The notes below the pieces were generated by a model. It saw only the letters and a program-made list of their open reading frames with translations, made no database searches and was not told the DNA's origin. The position numbers were made by a program, and so were the translations under genes. Below are positions 31,125-40,884 of a stretch of DNA of 64,000 nt, piece by piece (within the stretch, counting starts at the first letter, position 1; every line of letters starts with the position of its first letter). The stretch covers positions 1 through 64,000 of the forward strand of contig NZ_CANMGY010000009.1 of NCBI RefSeq assembly GCF_947497555.1, in the 5' to 3' direction. The DNA comes from an uncultured Umboniibacter sp. GTDB taxonomy: Bacteria; Pseudomonadota; Gammaproteobacteria; Pseudomonadales; DSM-25080.

Positions 31125-32087
31125 ATGCAGTCTTTCCTAGACCTTACCAGTAGTGACCTTAAGCAGGTTGACGCCCTCATTTTAGAGAATTTAAACTCGA
31201 ATGTCGCTCTTGTCGAACATATAGGAGAGTACCTAGTTCAGGCAGGGGGAAAACGCCTACGACCGATGCTTTCCCTTATTAGCGCAAAAGCACTGGGGTT
31301 TGAGCATTCTTCTGTTTTTCAATTGGCAACCGCCGTTGAATTTATCCATACCGCCACGCTTTTACATGATGATGTAGTCGACGAATCAAATCTTCGCCGC
31401 GGTCGTGATACCGCCAATGCAAAGTGGGGCAATGCCCCTTCAGTATTAGTTGGCGACTTTGTCTATTCGCGCGCCTTCCAACTGTTAGTCAAGATTGGCA
31501 ATCTCGATGTCCTCGATATTCTCTCTGAGACCACCAACGTTCTGGCCGAGGGTGAAGTCCTTCAGCTCGTCAACGCTGGTGACGCCAGCCTGAGCGAGCG
31601 TGACTATTACCAAGTTATTCGCGCCAAGACCGCCAAGCTATTCGAAGCCGCCTGTGAGGGCGCAGCAATTCTGGCTTCTGCAACTACCGAGCAACGCCAA
31701 CAGCTCGCCACCTTCGGCGATCAACTGGGCATTGCCTTCCAGCTTGTTGACGACCTACTTGATTATGTTGGAAATGTGGATACCATGGGCAAGAATGTTG
31801 GCGACGACTTAGCTGAAGGGAAAACAACACTCCCATTAATTCATGCGATGAAACACGCGTCAGCTGAAGATGCAGGGACGATCCGCACCGCCCTGCAGAC
31901 TAAAAATACCGATCAGATCGACGATATCATCCGAATAGTGGAAGCGACCGGTTCGCTTAACTACACTCGAGATGCAGCTTATCGTGCAATCGAAACGGCT
32001 AAAGGTGCGCTGTCCACACTACCCGCCTCTGCCTATCGTACCGCACTTGAAGAAATCGCCGACTACTGCATCGCTAGAACGAAGTAA
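31125..32087 (+). CDS. ispB: Octaprenyl (polyprenyl) diphosphate synthase
   Basis: Extends isoprenoid chains for the ubiquinone side chain from IPP and FPP. 320 residues with the first aspartate-rich motif LLHDDVVDESNLRRG (about 80-94), the second QLVDDLLDYVG (about 205), and GGKRLRPML near the N-terminus. Chain length cannot be read from sequence here. Divergent from rplU as in E. coli. The ribosome-binding site is weak. Confidence 0.94.
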   Translation: MQSFLDLTSSDLKQVDALILENLNSNVALVEHIGEYLVQAGGKRLRPMLSLISAKALGFEHSSVFQLATAVEFIHTATLLHDDVVDESNLRRGRDTANAKWGNAPSVLVGDFVYSRAFQLLVKIGNLDVLDILSETTNVLAEGEVLQLVNAGDASLSERDYYQVIRAKTAKLFEAACEGAAILASATTEQRQQLATFGDQLGIAFQLVDDLLDYVGNVDTMGKNVGDDLAEGKTTLPLIHAMKHASAEDAGTIRTALQTKNTDQIDDIIRIVEATGSLNYTRDAAYRAIETAKGALSTLPASAYRTALEEIADYCIARTK

Positions 32088-32110
32088 TTAGTAATAAAGG
32101 CTAAATATCT

Positions 32111-33700
32111 ATGTTTTTAAAACAACTGCAGCAGCTTGCGGAGCATGCTGGCGACGAGTGCGTTGCTACGCTTTGCCAGGACCCGCAACGGTTCACCCAA
32201 TTTAAGACCTCAGCGGCCGAACTCACCCTCGACACTAGCCGCCAGAGAATGACCTCAGACACCTTTTCGAAACTCGCCGATTTGGCGAACAAGAGTGGCT
32301 TTAACCAGGCTTTCAAAGCAATGCGCCAAGGTGAGGAGATCAACTTCACCGAAGGACGTGCGGTTCTGCACACCCTGCTTCGCAACCTCAATAGCACAGA
32401 CCCTCGTGCCGAGGAGGTCCGTACTTCACTCGCCAAAATGCAAACACTGACGCAAGCCGTTCAATCGGGCGAATGGAAAGGTTATAGCGGCAAGACAATC
32501 CGCGACGTTGTGAATATTGGTATCGGTGGTTCAGACCTGGGCCCACGAATGATTTACCGCGCAATGCTGCACTATCGCCATGACGCCATTAACGTCCATT
32601 GGGTGGCGAACATTGACCCGGCTGACATCGAGAAAAAGCTCGCTGCGCTCAACCCTGAAACCACCCTCATTGTGGTCTCGTCGAAAAGCTTCTCCACCCC
32701 CGAGACACTTAACAATGCCAATACTGCCCGTAAATGGTTAGTAGACAATGGCGTCACCGACGTCTCGAAGCACGTGGTAGCAGCAAGCTCTAACGTTAAG
32801 ATGGCACTTGAATTCGGCATTGGCGAAAGCAACATATTCCCACTGTGGGACTGGGTTGGCGGTCGTTTTTCTCTATGGTCTGCTATTGGCTTACCACTTA
32901 TGATGGGTTTCAAGGCCGGTGTTTTTGAAGCTATTTTGGGTGGCGCTCTAGCCATGGACGATCATGCCGAGCGCGCGCCACTCGAGGCTAACCTTCCTGC
33001 GCAACTGGCGCTGTTCGAACTCTGGAATGTTAACGCTCACGGCACTAGCTCACGTGCAGTGCTGCCCTACTGTCATGACCTCCGCCTGCTTCCGGCACAT
33101 TTACAGCAACTCGAGATGGAAAGCCTTGGTAAATCAGTGAATCTCAAAGGCGAACGAGTAGATTACCCTACCGGCGGCGTAGTCTGGGGCACTGAGGGCA
33201 GCAATGGCCAGCACTCCTACCACCAGCTACTTCATCAGGGTAACCAAGGTATCGCCGCTGAGATCATTCTGCCGCTATCGTCATCAAACGAGCCAGTGCA
33301 GCATCTCAAACTCATCGCCAACGCGTTAGCCCAGAGTCAGGTATTTTGTTACGGTCAAAGCGCTGCGGAAGCGAAAGAGGCGCTGCTCGCCCGCGGAATG
33401 GCAGCTGAGCAAGCCGATATTATCGCCCAGCATAAGGAAATTCTCGGCAACCGCCCGCACAGCATCATCACCATGGAGTCGCTAACTCCTCATACATTGG
33501 GAGCACTCATTGCAGCCTACGAGAACAAGGTCTTTTTCTGTGGCTACTGGCAGGAGATTAACGCGTTCGATCAGTGGGGAGTTGAACTAGGAAAAGTCCA
33601 TGCCAGCACGATGGAAACCGTGCTGACATCGGGCGATACCGCGCAGGTTGATGACGGCTATGCCGCCATCGTTAGCGCCTATTTATCAGCCGCCAAGTAA
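32111..33700 (+). CDS. pgi: Glucose-6-phosphate isomerase
   Basis: Interconverts glucose-6-phosphate and fructose-6-phosphate. 529 residues, near the usual 545-550. Family signatures present: NIGIGGSDLGPRM, VVSSKSFSTPETL, DWVGGRFSLWSAIGL, and the C-terminal GVELGKVHA. It follows ispB after 23 bases in the same direction. Its last 15 bases overlap the convergent gene at 33686. Confidence 0.97.
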   Translation: MFLKQLQQLAEHAGDECVATLCQDPQRFTQFKTSAAELTLDTSRQRMTSDTFSKLADLANKSGFNQAFKAMRQGEEINFTEGRAVLHTLLRNLNSTDPRAEEVRTSLAKMQTLTQAVQSGEWKGYSGKTIRDVVNIGIGGSDLGPRMIYRAMLHYRHDAINVHWVANIDPADIEKKLAALNPETTLIVVSSKSFSTPETLNNANTARKWLVDNGVTDVSKHVVAASSNVKMALEFGIGESNIFPLWDWVGGRFSLWSAIGLPLMMGFKAGVFEAILGGALAMDDHAERAPLEANLPAQLALFELWNVNAHGTSSRAVLPYCHDLRLLPAHLQQLEMESLGKSVNLKGERVDYPTGGVVWGTEGSNGQHSYHQLLHQGNQGIAAEIILPLSSSNEPVQHLKLIANALAQSQVFCYGQSAAEAKEALLARGMAAEQADIIAQHKEILGNRPHSIITMESLTPHTLGALIAAYENKVFFCGYWQEINAFDQWGVELGKVHASTMETVLTSGDTAQVDDGYAAIVSAYLSAAK

Positions 33701-34231
33701 GTTGCGTTTTAGGCGGCGGTTAACCGGCCGCTCGCCTAGCCAAATACCAAACATACCCTCTTTGAATAGAGGGTTTTCTACCAGAATAAATTCTTCGCCG
33801 TTACGATAGGTCATCACACCGCGCGCTGGGTCATTAAATACGGTATAAATATCGCCCTCTACTAACTCCTCAACGAACTGCGCCAAGTAGTCTTGGACCA
33901 CTTGCTTCACTTCCTCATAGTGCTCGTATTTTTTGAAACCGTCTAATACCGCCTCGGTAAACAATGCCGTGCTAACTAGGCTAGAACGTACCTCAATACG
34001 TAGCGCCATAGGTGACACAGTCTCGCTCACCAGGGTTTCCCTGTCTTGCCCTTCGACCGTATACAGCGCTATATCATAAAGTGGGACCATAAACTTACGG
34101 CGAACACCCTCACCTTGCTTTTGCATTTCTGCCTCGGCTAACGTCATAGTCTCTGGCGACGCTGCGTTCGCCGAAGTAATACTCGTTAGACCCAGTAAGG
34201 CCAACAACACGCTAGTCAATAACGTTTTCAT
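33686..34231 (-). CDS. Secreted chalcone-isomerase-like domain protein
   Basis: 181 residues with a signal peptide (MKTLLTSVLLALLGL...SANA, cut near residue 22), so periplasmic. The mature part (RRKFMVPLYDIALYT ... LRIEVRSSLV ... GMFGIWLGERPV) matches the bacterial chalcone-isomerase-like fold family. Bacterial members of this family lack a proven common function and generally do not act on chalcones. ATG 34231 has GAGGAG upstream. Convergent with pgi (15-base overlap at the stops) and downstream of the phosphomannomutase gene. Confidence 0.8.
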   Translation of the reverse strand: MKTLLTSVLLALLGLTSITSANAASPETMTLAEAEMQKQGEGVRRKFMVPLYDIALYTVEGQDRETLVSETVSPMALRIEVRSSLVSTALFTEAVLDGFKKYEHYEEVKQVVQDYLAQFVEELVEGDIYTVFNDPARGVMTYRNGEEFILVENPLFKEGMFGIWLGERPVNRRLKRNLLGG

Positions 34232-34259
34232 TTCCACTCCTCATACCACATGATTGTGC

Positions 34260-35612
34260 CTACGCACTGGTTATTATTGCGAGTAACTCATCGCGCTTTG
34301 CTTCCATCAACGCTGAATCTGCTTTCGACTCTACATTGAGTCGGAGCACGGGCTCAGTATTAGACATTCGTAAATTGAAGCGCCAATCACTCCCGAAGCT
34401 CATACTCAAGCCATCGGTACGATCAACTGAGGTAGCTAAATGGCTATATTTCGCCTCGATCTGCGCAATCGCCGCTTCCGGATCGTCGAGCTTGGTATTG
34501 ATTTCACCACTACAGGGGAACGCCAACATGCACTCATCTACTAATGAAGCCAGACTAACATCACGCTGACACATCAGTGCTGTAATCAATAGCCAAGGTA
34601 TCATGCCGCTATCACAGTAGGCAAAATCTCTGAAGTAATGGTGCGCACTCATCTCGCCACCGTAAATAGCATCTTCGAGGCGCATGCACTCTTTAATAAA
34701 AGCGTGTCCAGTTTTACTCATGATAGCCTTGCCATCATAACGCTCCGCGACTTCAATGGTATTCCAAGTCAGACGCGGATCATGAACAATTTTCGAACCT
34801 GGCTGCTTCAATAGGAACGCTTCAGCTAGCAAACCTACTACGTAGTACCCTTCGATAAAACGACCAGAGGAGTCGAAGAAGAAACAACGGTCAAAGTCAC
34901 CATCCCAAGCAATGCCCAAATCGGCATTATTAGCCACGACAGCATCAATGGTGGATTGACGGTTCTCCTCTAAAAGTGGGTTGGGCACGCCATTGGGGAA
35001 GTTGCCATTCGCTTCGTGGTGGACCTTGATAAACTCAAACGGAAGATGTGGCTCGAGCAAATCGACGACCGCTCCAGCGCCACCATTACCGGCATTCACA
35101 ACGACTTTAAGTGGTTTAAGCTGAGTAACATCTAGATAGGTCATAAGATGCTTGATATAGGCTTCGCTATGATCGAAGCGACTTACACTGCCCTTGTGCA
35201 CTACCTCTGGAAAGTTGCCTTCTTCTGCCAACGCTTGAATGTCAAACAAGCCGGTATCTCCAGAAATTGGCTTCGCATCTTCGCGAACAAACTTCATCCC
35301 GTTGTAGTCCATGGGGTTGTGACTAGCCGTCACGACAATGCCGCCATCGACCGGTAATTCTTTCGCTGCGAAATAGATCTGTTCGGTACCACACTCGCCA
35401 ATATTGATGACGTCTGCACCACCATCAGTGAGCCCCTCGGTAAGCGCATCGCATAAGGTCTTACTAGTTAGACGAATATCATAACCTACGGCAACACGCT
35501 TAGCGCAGAGGAACTGAGCGTAGGCGCGTCCAATACGATAGGCAACGTCATCATTAAGCTGATCCGGGACGCGACCACGAACATCGTAGGCTTTAAAGCA
35601 GCTAATTTGCAT
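34260..35612 (-). CDS. manB: Phosphomannomutase / phosphoglucomutase
   Basis: Alpha-D-phosphohexomutase that interconverts mannose-6-P and mannose-1-P, supplying sugar nucleotides for LPS or exopolysaccharide. 450 residues. The phosphoserine loop is [11 protein letters not shown] (Ser97), the metal loop DGDFDRCFF, the sugar-binding loop [10 protein letters not shown] and the C-terminal phosphate loop [16 protein letters not shown] 35612 has GGAG upstream and matches the family start; the frame extends to 35669 without a site. The CpsG/ManB subgroup is favoured, but some members also act on glucose phosphates. Pgi nearby feeds the same sugar pool. Confidence 0.88.
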   Translation of the reverse strand: MQISCFKAYDVRGRVPDQLNDDVAYRIGRAYAQFLCAKRVAVGYDIRLTSKTLCDALTEGLTDGGADVINIGECGTEQIYFAAKELPVDGGIVVTASHNPMDYNGMKFVREDAKPISGDTGLFDIQALAEEGNFPEVVHKGSVSRFDHSEAYIKHLMTYLDVTQLKPLKVVVNAGNGGAGAVVDLLEPHLPFEFIKVHHEANGNFPNGVPNPLLEENRQSTIDAVVANNADLGIAWDGDFDRCFFFDSSGRFIEGYYVVGLLAEAFLLKQPGSKIVHDPRLTWNTIEVAERYDGKAIMSKTGHAFIKECMRLEDAIYGGEMSAHHYFRDFAYCDSGMIPWLLITALMCQRDVSLASLVDECMLAFPCSGEINTKLDDPEAAIAQIEAKYSHLATSVDRTDGLSMSFGSDWRFNLRMSNTEPVLRLNVESKADSALMEAKRDELLAIITSA

Positions 35613-35752
35613 ATTTTCTCCATTCGACTTTCTTGTCATTTTTGGTATTACGTCTACTATACCATCCATTCGTAGACCTGTTTAGCACCGCTTAGGTGAA
35701 ATATTTCCGTTTCTTCAGTTGAATTTCACAATTCGACTACAGGCACTAAAAT

Positions 35753-35769
35753 ATTCACAAATTGTGAAT
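35753..35769. promoter_or_regulatory. Palindromic operator candidate upstream of fabA
   Basis: ATTCACAA-A-TTGTGAAT is a perfect 8-bp inverted repeat with a one-base centre, about 105 bases before the fabA ATG. A related half-site (TTTCACAATTCGAC) lies at about 35724-35737. Such a site suits a TetR-type fatty-acid regulator, but it does not match the FabR or FadR consensus I know. Confidence 0.5.
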
Positions 35770-35874
35770 AGTCGATAGTGACTTAAGAAACGCATTCCAA
35801 TAAAATGACCGCACAGTCGCGCTATTTTTCATGACATTTCGCGACATTTCACAGCAATTTTTACGAGATGCACT

Positions 35875-36390
35875 ATGACCCAGCAAAGCTCTTACACCTA
35901 CGAGGAACTCATTTCCTGTAGTCAAGGCGAACTATTTGGCCCAGGCAACGCCCAACTTCCAGCTCCTAATATGCTGATGCTTGACCGCATTACTAGCATC
36001 TCTGCTACCGGTGGCGAAAACGGCGTGGGTGAGCTTATCGCTGAACTCGACATCACTCCCGATCTTTGGTTTTTTGACTGCCATTTCCCTGGCGACCCTG
36101 TGATGCCGGGATGTCTAGGCCTCGACGCAATGTGGCAGCTAGTTGGCTTCTTCCTAGGATGGAAAGGTAATCCGGGCAAAGGTCGAGCGTTAGGCTGTGG
36201 CGAAGTGAAATTCACGGGGCAAATTTTACCTACCGCAAAGAAGGTGACTTATAAGATCACCCTAAATCGCGTTATTGAACGCCGCTTGGTTATGGGCATC
36301 GCCGATGGCGTTGTCTTGGTTGATGGGCGTGAAATCTATCATGCAAAGGACCTCAAGGTTGGTCTGTTTCAAAGTACTGAGAATTTTTAA
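35875..36390 (+). CDS. fabA: 3-hydroxydecanoyl-ACP dehydratase/isomerase
   Basis: Dehydrates 3-hydroxydecanoyl-ACP and isomerises trans-2- to cis-3-decenoyl-ACP, the entry to unsaturated fatty acids. 171 residues; the catalytic pair is His70 ([13 protein letters not shown]) and Asp84 (LGLDAMWQL), in the same positions as E. coli FabA. Twelve bases separate it from fabB, so they form an operon. The palindrome upstream suggests regulation by lipid state. Confidence 0.97.
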   Translation: MTQQSSYTYEELISCSQGELFGPGNAQLPAPNMLMLDRITSISATGGENGVGELIAELDITPDLWFFDCHFPGDPVMPGCLGLDAMWQLVGFFLGWKGNPGKGRALGCGEVKFTGQILPTAKKVTYKITLNRVIERRLVMGIADGVVLVDGREIYHAKDLKVGLFQSTENF

Positions 36391-36402
36391 GGAGTATCCA
36401 CC

Positions 36403-37611
36403 ATGCGTCGTGTAGTCATCACGGGAATGGGCATTGTATCTAGCCTCGGCAACAATCTTGCCGATGTTGAAGATTCCCTTCGTAACGGAAAATCTGGTAT
36501 TTCATTCCAGGAAGAATATAAAGAAGTGGGCCTACGTTCGCACGTAGCCGGCTCCATTGACATCGACTTCAAAGAACACATTGATCGTAAAGCACTTCGC
36601 TTTATGGGTGATGCAGCGGCTTATGCGTTCATTAGTATGGACCAGGCAATTAAAGATTCGGGATTGAACGACGAACAGGTATCTAACGAGCGCACCGGCA
36701 TCATCATGGGCTCGGGCGGCGCATCATCGCACAACCTAGTTGAAGCGGCAGACATCATTCGCAAGCGTGGTGTTAAGCGTGTTGGTCCATATCGTGTGAC
36801 GCAAACGATGGGATCTACTACTTCAGCCTGTTTGGCAACGCCATTTAAGATCAAGGGTGTTAACTACTCGATCTCATCTGCCTGCGCTACGAGCGCTCAC
36901 TGTATTGGTCACGGCGCTGAGCTCATCCAGTTGGGTAAGCAGGATGTTATTTTTGCTGGCGGTGGTGAAGAACTGCACTGGGTTATGTCTTCACTATTCG
37001 ACGCCATGGGTGCACTCTCTACTCAGTACAACGAAACGCCGGACAAAGCTTCGCGTGCCTACGACGAAGGTCGTGATGGTTTCGTTATTGCTGGCGGCGG
37101 CGGTTGTGTTGTGTTGGAAGACTATGACCACGCGATAGCTCGCGGCGCGACAATTTACGCTGAACTCGTAGGCTACGGTGCTACCTCTGATGGCTACGAT
37201 ATGGTAGCGCCAAGTGGCGAAGGCGCAGCACGTTGTATGCGTATGGCGATGGCTACGATTGACGAACCGATTGATTACATCAATGCACATGGAACTAGCA
37301 CACCAGTTGGTGACGTTGCCGAATTAGGCGCGGTACGCGAAGTATTTGGCGATAACACTCCACTCATTGGTTCAACTAAATCGCTTTCTGGTCACTCATT
37401 GGGTGCCGCTGGGGTACATGAAGCAATTTACTCTATCATCATGCAGCAGAAAGGTTTCGTGGCCGCTTCGGCGAACATCGAGAAGCTGGATGACAAAGCA
37501 CAGGGTCTGAACATTGTTACAGAAACCCAGGAGAAAGAGCTGAAGACAGTGATGTCGAATAGCTTTGGCTTCGGTGGCACCAACGCCACATTGATTTTCA
37601 AAAGCCTTTAA
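36403..37611 (+). CDS. fabB: 3-oxoacyl-ACP synthase I
   Basis: Elongates cis-3-decenoyl-ACP and other acyl-ACPs; partner of FabA in unsaturated fatty acid synthesis. 402 residues with catalytic Cys161 ([10 protein letters not shown]) and the two histidines in [11 protein letters not shown] and [18 protein letters not shown] lies before the ATG. A hairpin terminator closes the operon. Confidence 0.97.
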   Translation: MRRVVITGMGIVSSLGNNLADVEDSLRNGKSGISFQEEYKEVGLRSHVAGSIDIDFKEHIDRKALRFMGDAAAYAFISMDQAIKDSGLNDEQVSNERTGIIMGSGGASSHNLVEAADIIRKRGVKRVGPYRVTQTMGSTTSACLATPFKIKGVNYSISSACATSAHCIGHGAELIQLGKQDVIFAGGGEELHWVMSSLFDAMGALSTQYNETPDKASRAYDEGRDGFVIAGGGGCVVLEDYDHAIARGATIYAELVGYGATSDGYDMVAPSGEGAARCMRMAMATIDEPIDYINAHGTSTPVGDVAELGAVREVFGDNTPLIGSTKSLSGHSLGAAGVHEAIYSIIMQQKGFVAASANIEKLDDKAQGLNIVTETQEKELKTVMSNSFGFGGTNATLIFKSL

Positions 37612-37640
37612 TTAGCTAGCGATAAATCGAAAGCCTAGAG

Positions 37641-37681
37641 AGCCCTCGAACTATTGAATTCAATAGGACGGGGGCTTTTTT
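37641..37681 (+). terminator. Terminator after fabB
   Basis: AGCCCTCG and CGGGGGCT pair imperfectly around a perfect inner palindrome CTATTGAATTCAATAG, then a T-run. Starts about 30 bases past the fabB stop. Confidence 0.8.
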
Positions 37682-37745
37682 GTTGAGGCTATCTTTTGTT
37701 AGTGAGAGATTTTGCGAATGCGCCGTTATTGAGGTGGCGTTTGTG

Positions 37746-37808
37746 GACACGATGAAAGTAAATCGCGCAATGATCTTGTTGGACTGATGTCTTTTGACAC
37801 GATGAAAG
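37746..37808 (+). repeat. 13-bp direct repeat pair
   Basis: GACACGATGAAAG occurs at 37746-37758 and again at 37796-37808, exactly 50 bases apart, in the gap between fabB and the convergent SDR-like gene. Function unknown. Confidence 0.6.
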
Positions 37809-37836
37809 CTAATAACGTGTTAACGCTAACTGCTAC

Positions 37837-38541
37837 CTAGCCTAAAAACGCCCGCCAGCGATCCAACAAACCGACTCGCCATGGCTTCGGCTTTATTCCA
37901 AAGGCAAACTTCAAGGCTGTTCCATCCAGCGTTCTATCCACGCCGAGCCCTGCACCAGCAACAAGCTGATCGGTTGTCTTCTCGCACTTATCATCACACA
38001 AATAGGCAGTCAAACGATGCCAAGTGACCTTACCGCCGGAAGCATAGGTGTATCGCCCCCAATTCTCGCCGCCCGATAACAACTGCGCGATCACTGACGC
38101 ACAGACCCGAGATAAATCCGGTACGGTAACAATATTGAAGAATGAACTATCATCCAGCTCACGTGTGCCAGCCAGTTCAATTTCACGCATCACATCGGGA
38201 AATAGACGAACGGCTAACATGGGAAAGTCCAACAGCATGACCCGTGCCGAATCGTCGAGTAATGGAGATTCCCAGACGTCATCGAATTCATCGTTACTCA
38301 GACTAAAAGACTGTAATCTTGCCTGAATAACACCAACGTTTTGCAGGTCCGCTTGCCGGCAGAGCGCCAAAAAATCTTCAACTTGAGTAACAAAGCTAAT
38401 CACCAACTGAGCACCATCCAATACGTTAACCGGATGCTCTACCTCAACACACTCAATACGGGGAAGTAGCGCACGGATAGCAGTCAGGAGCTCTTCGCGT
38501 GCTTCCGGAGGCGGGTTGACGATATAGATTCGATCGGACAT
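37837..38541 (-). CDS. Divergent RmlD/SDR-like sugar-nucleotide-binding family protein
   Basis: 234 residues. The C-terminal third (GRYTYASGGKVTWHRLTAYL and DGTALKFAFGIKPKPWRVGLL) resembles the substrate-domain end of RmlD-type atypical short-chain dehydrogenases. The N-terminus lacks a GxxGxxG dinucleotide motif and a YxxxK catalytic pair is not evident, so it is probably not an active reductase. It stands alone between convergent fabB and the ssb terminator. Identity is family-level only. Confidence 0.5.
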   Translation of the reverse strand: MSDRIYIVNPPPEAREELLTAIRALLPRIECVEVEHPVNVLDGAQLVISFVTQVEDFLALCRQADLQNVGVIQARLQSFSLSNDEFDDVWESPLLDDSARVMLLDFPMLAVRLFPDVMREIELAGTRELDDSSFFNIVTVPDLSRVCASVIAQLLSGGENWGRYTYASGGKVTWHRLTAYLCDDKCEKTTDQLVAGAGLGVDRTLDGTALKFAFGIKPKPWRVGLLDRWRAFLG

Positions 38542-38641
38542 GGACTAACTCTCAAGTATTTTGCGAAGTATATGAGATTTAACTGTGCTCGCCAACTTGG
38601 CTGAGGTTTGCATCACGCTATTAAGTTTCGCAGCCGTAAAC

Positions 38642-38669
38642 AAAAAGAACGCCTAGGCGCTCTTTTTGT
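38642..38669 (-). terminator. Rho-independent terminator after ssb
   Basis: On the minus strand AAAGAGCGCC-TAGGCGTTCTTT forms a near-perfect stem with a following T-run, about 20 bases past the ssb stop. Confidence 0.8.
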
Positions 38670-38689
38670 TATTTGCTTCAAAGGCCGAA

Positions 38690-39328
38690 TTAAAACGGAA
38701 TATCGTCGTCGAATGAATCAAAGCTTGGCGCCGGCTGCGCTTGACGCTGAGCGGGTTGCTGCTGAGGCGCTGCGGCATGCTGAGTCTGCGGTGCATTCTG
38801 AGGTGCCTGTTGCTGAGCGGGTTGTTGGTAGCCCTGCTGTTGCGGCGCGGACTGTTGCGGCGCAGACTGCTGAGGCGCTGGCTGCTGGTACGCATTCTGA
38901 GCTGGTGCTGAAGGCGCCGATGTATATGGATCAGCATAAGCACCCGGCGCAGAGGCATTCACGGAGCCCATATTGGAAGAAGTTCCTGCACCACGGCTAT
39001 CGAGCATTTGCATTTCGTTCGCCACAATTTCGGTAGTGTAACGATCTTGACCCTGCTGATCTTGCCACTTACGGGTACGCAATGACCCTTCGATGTAGAC
39101 TTTGCTACCTTTCTTTAGATATTGACCAGCAATTTCAGCTAGTTTGTTGAAAAAGACAACGCGGTGCCACTCGGTGCGCTCCTGCGCCTGACCGGTGTTC
39201 TTGTCTTTCCAACTCTCTGATGTTGCGACGGTGATATTGGTAATGGCCGCGCCAGCCTGGGTATAACGACTTTCAGGGTCGTTCCCTAAATTACCTACCA
39301 AGATCACTTTATTAATACCACGGGCCAT
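38690..39328 (-). CDS. ssb: Single-stranded DNA-binding protein
   Basis: Coats single-stranded DNA in replication, repair and recombination and recruits partners through its tip. 212 residues: an OB-fold (1-110, [15 protein letters not shown], then [14 protein letters not shown]), a long Gln/Pro/Ala-rich linker with repeated QQSAP units (about 140-200), and the acidic tip DDDIPF. ATG 39328 has AGGTGG upstream; an in-frame GTG at 39337 is less likely. The linker is longer than in E. coli (178 residues in total). No LexA box was seen. Confidence 0.96.
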   Translation of the reverse strand: MARGINKVILVGNLGNDPESRYTQAGAAITNITVATSESWKDKNTGQAQERTEWHRVVFFNKLAEIAGQYLKKGSKVYIEGSLRTRKWQDQQGQDRYTTEIVANEMQMLDSRGAGTSSNMGSVNASAPGAYADPYTSAPSAPAQNAYQQPAPQQSAPQQSAPQQQGYQQPAQQQAPQNAPQTQHAAAPQQQPAQRQAQPAPSFDSFDDDIPF

Positions 39329-39424
39329 TGTGTCCACCTGCCATTTTATTTGTTGTTTAGTTGTCTAGAATACCGAAGTCAGCGACTAGATGCATCACCT
39401 AATCGAGCGGAATTTCGCGACGGT

Positions 39425-40774
39425 TCAATTGACGGACGAACGGATATGCTCCGTCGGACGTAACCGCTGATCGACCTCCTCAGCATTGAAGCGAGGATGA
39501 TCAACCTTAAGATAAACGCGCTGACTCACCGCATCGAAGCGAACGCTCTCTACGCCGCTGATTTCAGCAAGCAAGGCGAGCTCATCAGCCGGGGTATCAG
39601 CGGTCACCGGCCAGGACACATTCGTGAGGTAACGCACTGGCGCCATAAAACTAATGCACAAACCCCACAGAGCCATACCACCAAAGGCGACTGCATAGGC
39701 CGCCTGCGGACCGAACTTCGCTACTGCGGAACCAGCAGTCACAGCGCCAAAGAATGCGCCGGTGAACTGAGCCGTTGAAAATACGCCCATTGCCGCCCCG
39801 CGACGCCCTGCCGGCGCAATCTTACTGACTAAGCTAGGGAGTAGCGCCTCAGAGAGATTAAAGCCCACAAAAAACAGCCAGAGCCCAAGTACCAGCCACT
39901 CAATAGAGGCCGAGGTGAAAAGCACGGCGGTAGCGGCTAGCAGCACCAGCACAGCTACCCGTAACGCCGCGCGCATCCGCCTTTTTACCTCTGCTAAGAT
40001 AATAAGCGGAAGCATGGCGACGAAACTTGTCCCGATAATGAGCAAGTAGAACCAACTCAACTGAGATTGCGTTACTAAGTCATAATTCGCCAGGACCGTT
40101 GGTACCACTAAAAATATCGCCATCAGGGCGCCATGCAATACGAACACACCCAGTGCAGCTCGCAACAACTCGGCACCGGTGAGTACCTCACGAATTCCAG
40201 CAGCCTTCACATCATTGTGAAGGAGGCGTTCTGGCGGTGACGGCACAACGAGCACCACAAGTAATATCGCTACAACTGCCAGCAGCGCACCCGCATAGAA
40301 GAGTCCCGACAATCCCACTAGATGATAGATCCACGGCCCCAACACCATCGCCAAGGCAAAGGCGACACCAATACTGGCACCAATGGAGGCCATGGCTCGG
40401 GCTCGCTTATCCTCAGGGGTTAAATCTGCTAGCAGCGCCATCACGGTTGCCGCAATCGCACCCGCACCCTGCAAAGCCCGACCAAGGATAATCCCCCAGA
40501 CGGAATCGCTAAATCCAGCTATCACGCTACCGAGAATAAAAATCAGTAACCCGCTAATAATGATTGGCTTACGACCAATACGATCCGACCAAGCCGCCAA
40601 GGGTAACTGCAAGATGCCCTGAGAGGCACCGTAAATGCCCAGCGCCCAACCAATCGATTGTGCACTCGCATCGGGATAGGCATCCAAAGCTAAGCTCAAC
40701 ACAGGTAGCACCATGAAGAGGCCGAGCATTCGTACCATATAAACTGCAGATAATCCGATGAGCGCCTGAGACAT
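39425..40774 (-). CDS. yajR: MFS transporter of the YajR type
   Basis: 449 residues: 12 predicted membrane helices, then a small soluble C-terminal domain (from about 385, ISGVESVRFDAVSQRVYLKVDHPRF), the arrangement of E. coli YajR with its ferredoxin-like YAM domain. MFS motif A appears as SDRIGRKPIIISG in the loop between helices 2 and 3, and GRALQGAGAIAATVMALLAD belongs to motif B. Substrate unknown. Same strand and upstream of ssb with a 96-base gap, divergent from uvrA. Confidence 0.82.
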   Translation of the reverse strand: MSQALIGLSAVYMVRMLGLFMVLPVLSLALDAYPDASAQSIGWALGIYGASQGILQLPLAAWSDRIGRKPIIISGLLIFILGSVIAGFSDSVWGIILGRALQGAGAIAATVMALLADLTPEDKRARAMASIGASIGVAFALAMVLGPWIYHLVGLSGLFYAGALLAVVAILLVVLVVPSPPERLLHNDVKAAGIREVLTGAELLRAALGVFVLHGALMAIFLVVPTVLANYDLVTQSQLSWFYLLIIGTSFVAMLPLIILAEVKRRMRAALRVAVLVLLAATAVLFTSASIEWLVLGLWLFFVGFNLSEALLPSLVSKIAPAGRRGAAMGVFSTAQFTGAFFGAVTAGSAVAKFGPQAAYAVAFGGMALWGLCISFMAPVRYLTNVSWPVTADTPADELALLAEISGVESVRFDAVSQRVYLKVDHPRFNAEEVDQRLRPTEHIRSSVN

Positions 40775-40884
40775 ATTCGCCTTGTTGTTCGTATACGGTC
40801 TTTTGGGGTGATACAGGTAAAACTCACTACCCCATTAATTCAATACCGCAGTATACTGAACGGATGGCATAAATAGGTAGTCTG

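Noticed and set aside
37746-37808. Transposon target-site duplication
   Set aside because: The 13-bp repeats are only 50 bases apart with no element between; recorded as a plain direct repeat.
38608-39036. 142-codon plus-strand ORF opposite ssb
   Set aside because: It mirrors the Gln/Pro/Ala-rich linker of ssb; the low-complexity codons keep the reverse frame open. Ssb on the minus strand is certain.
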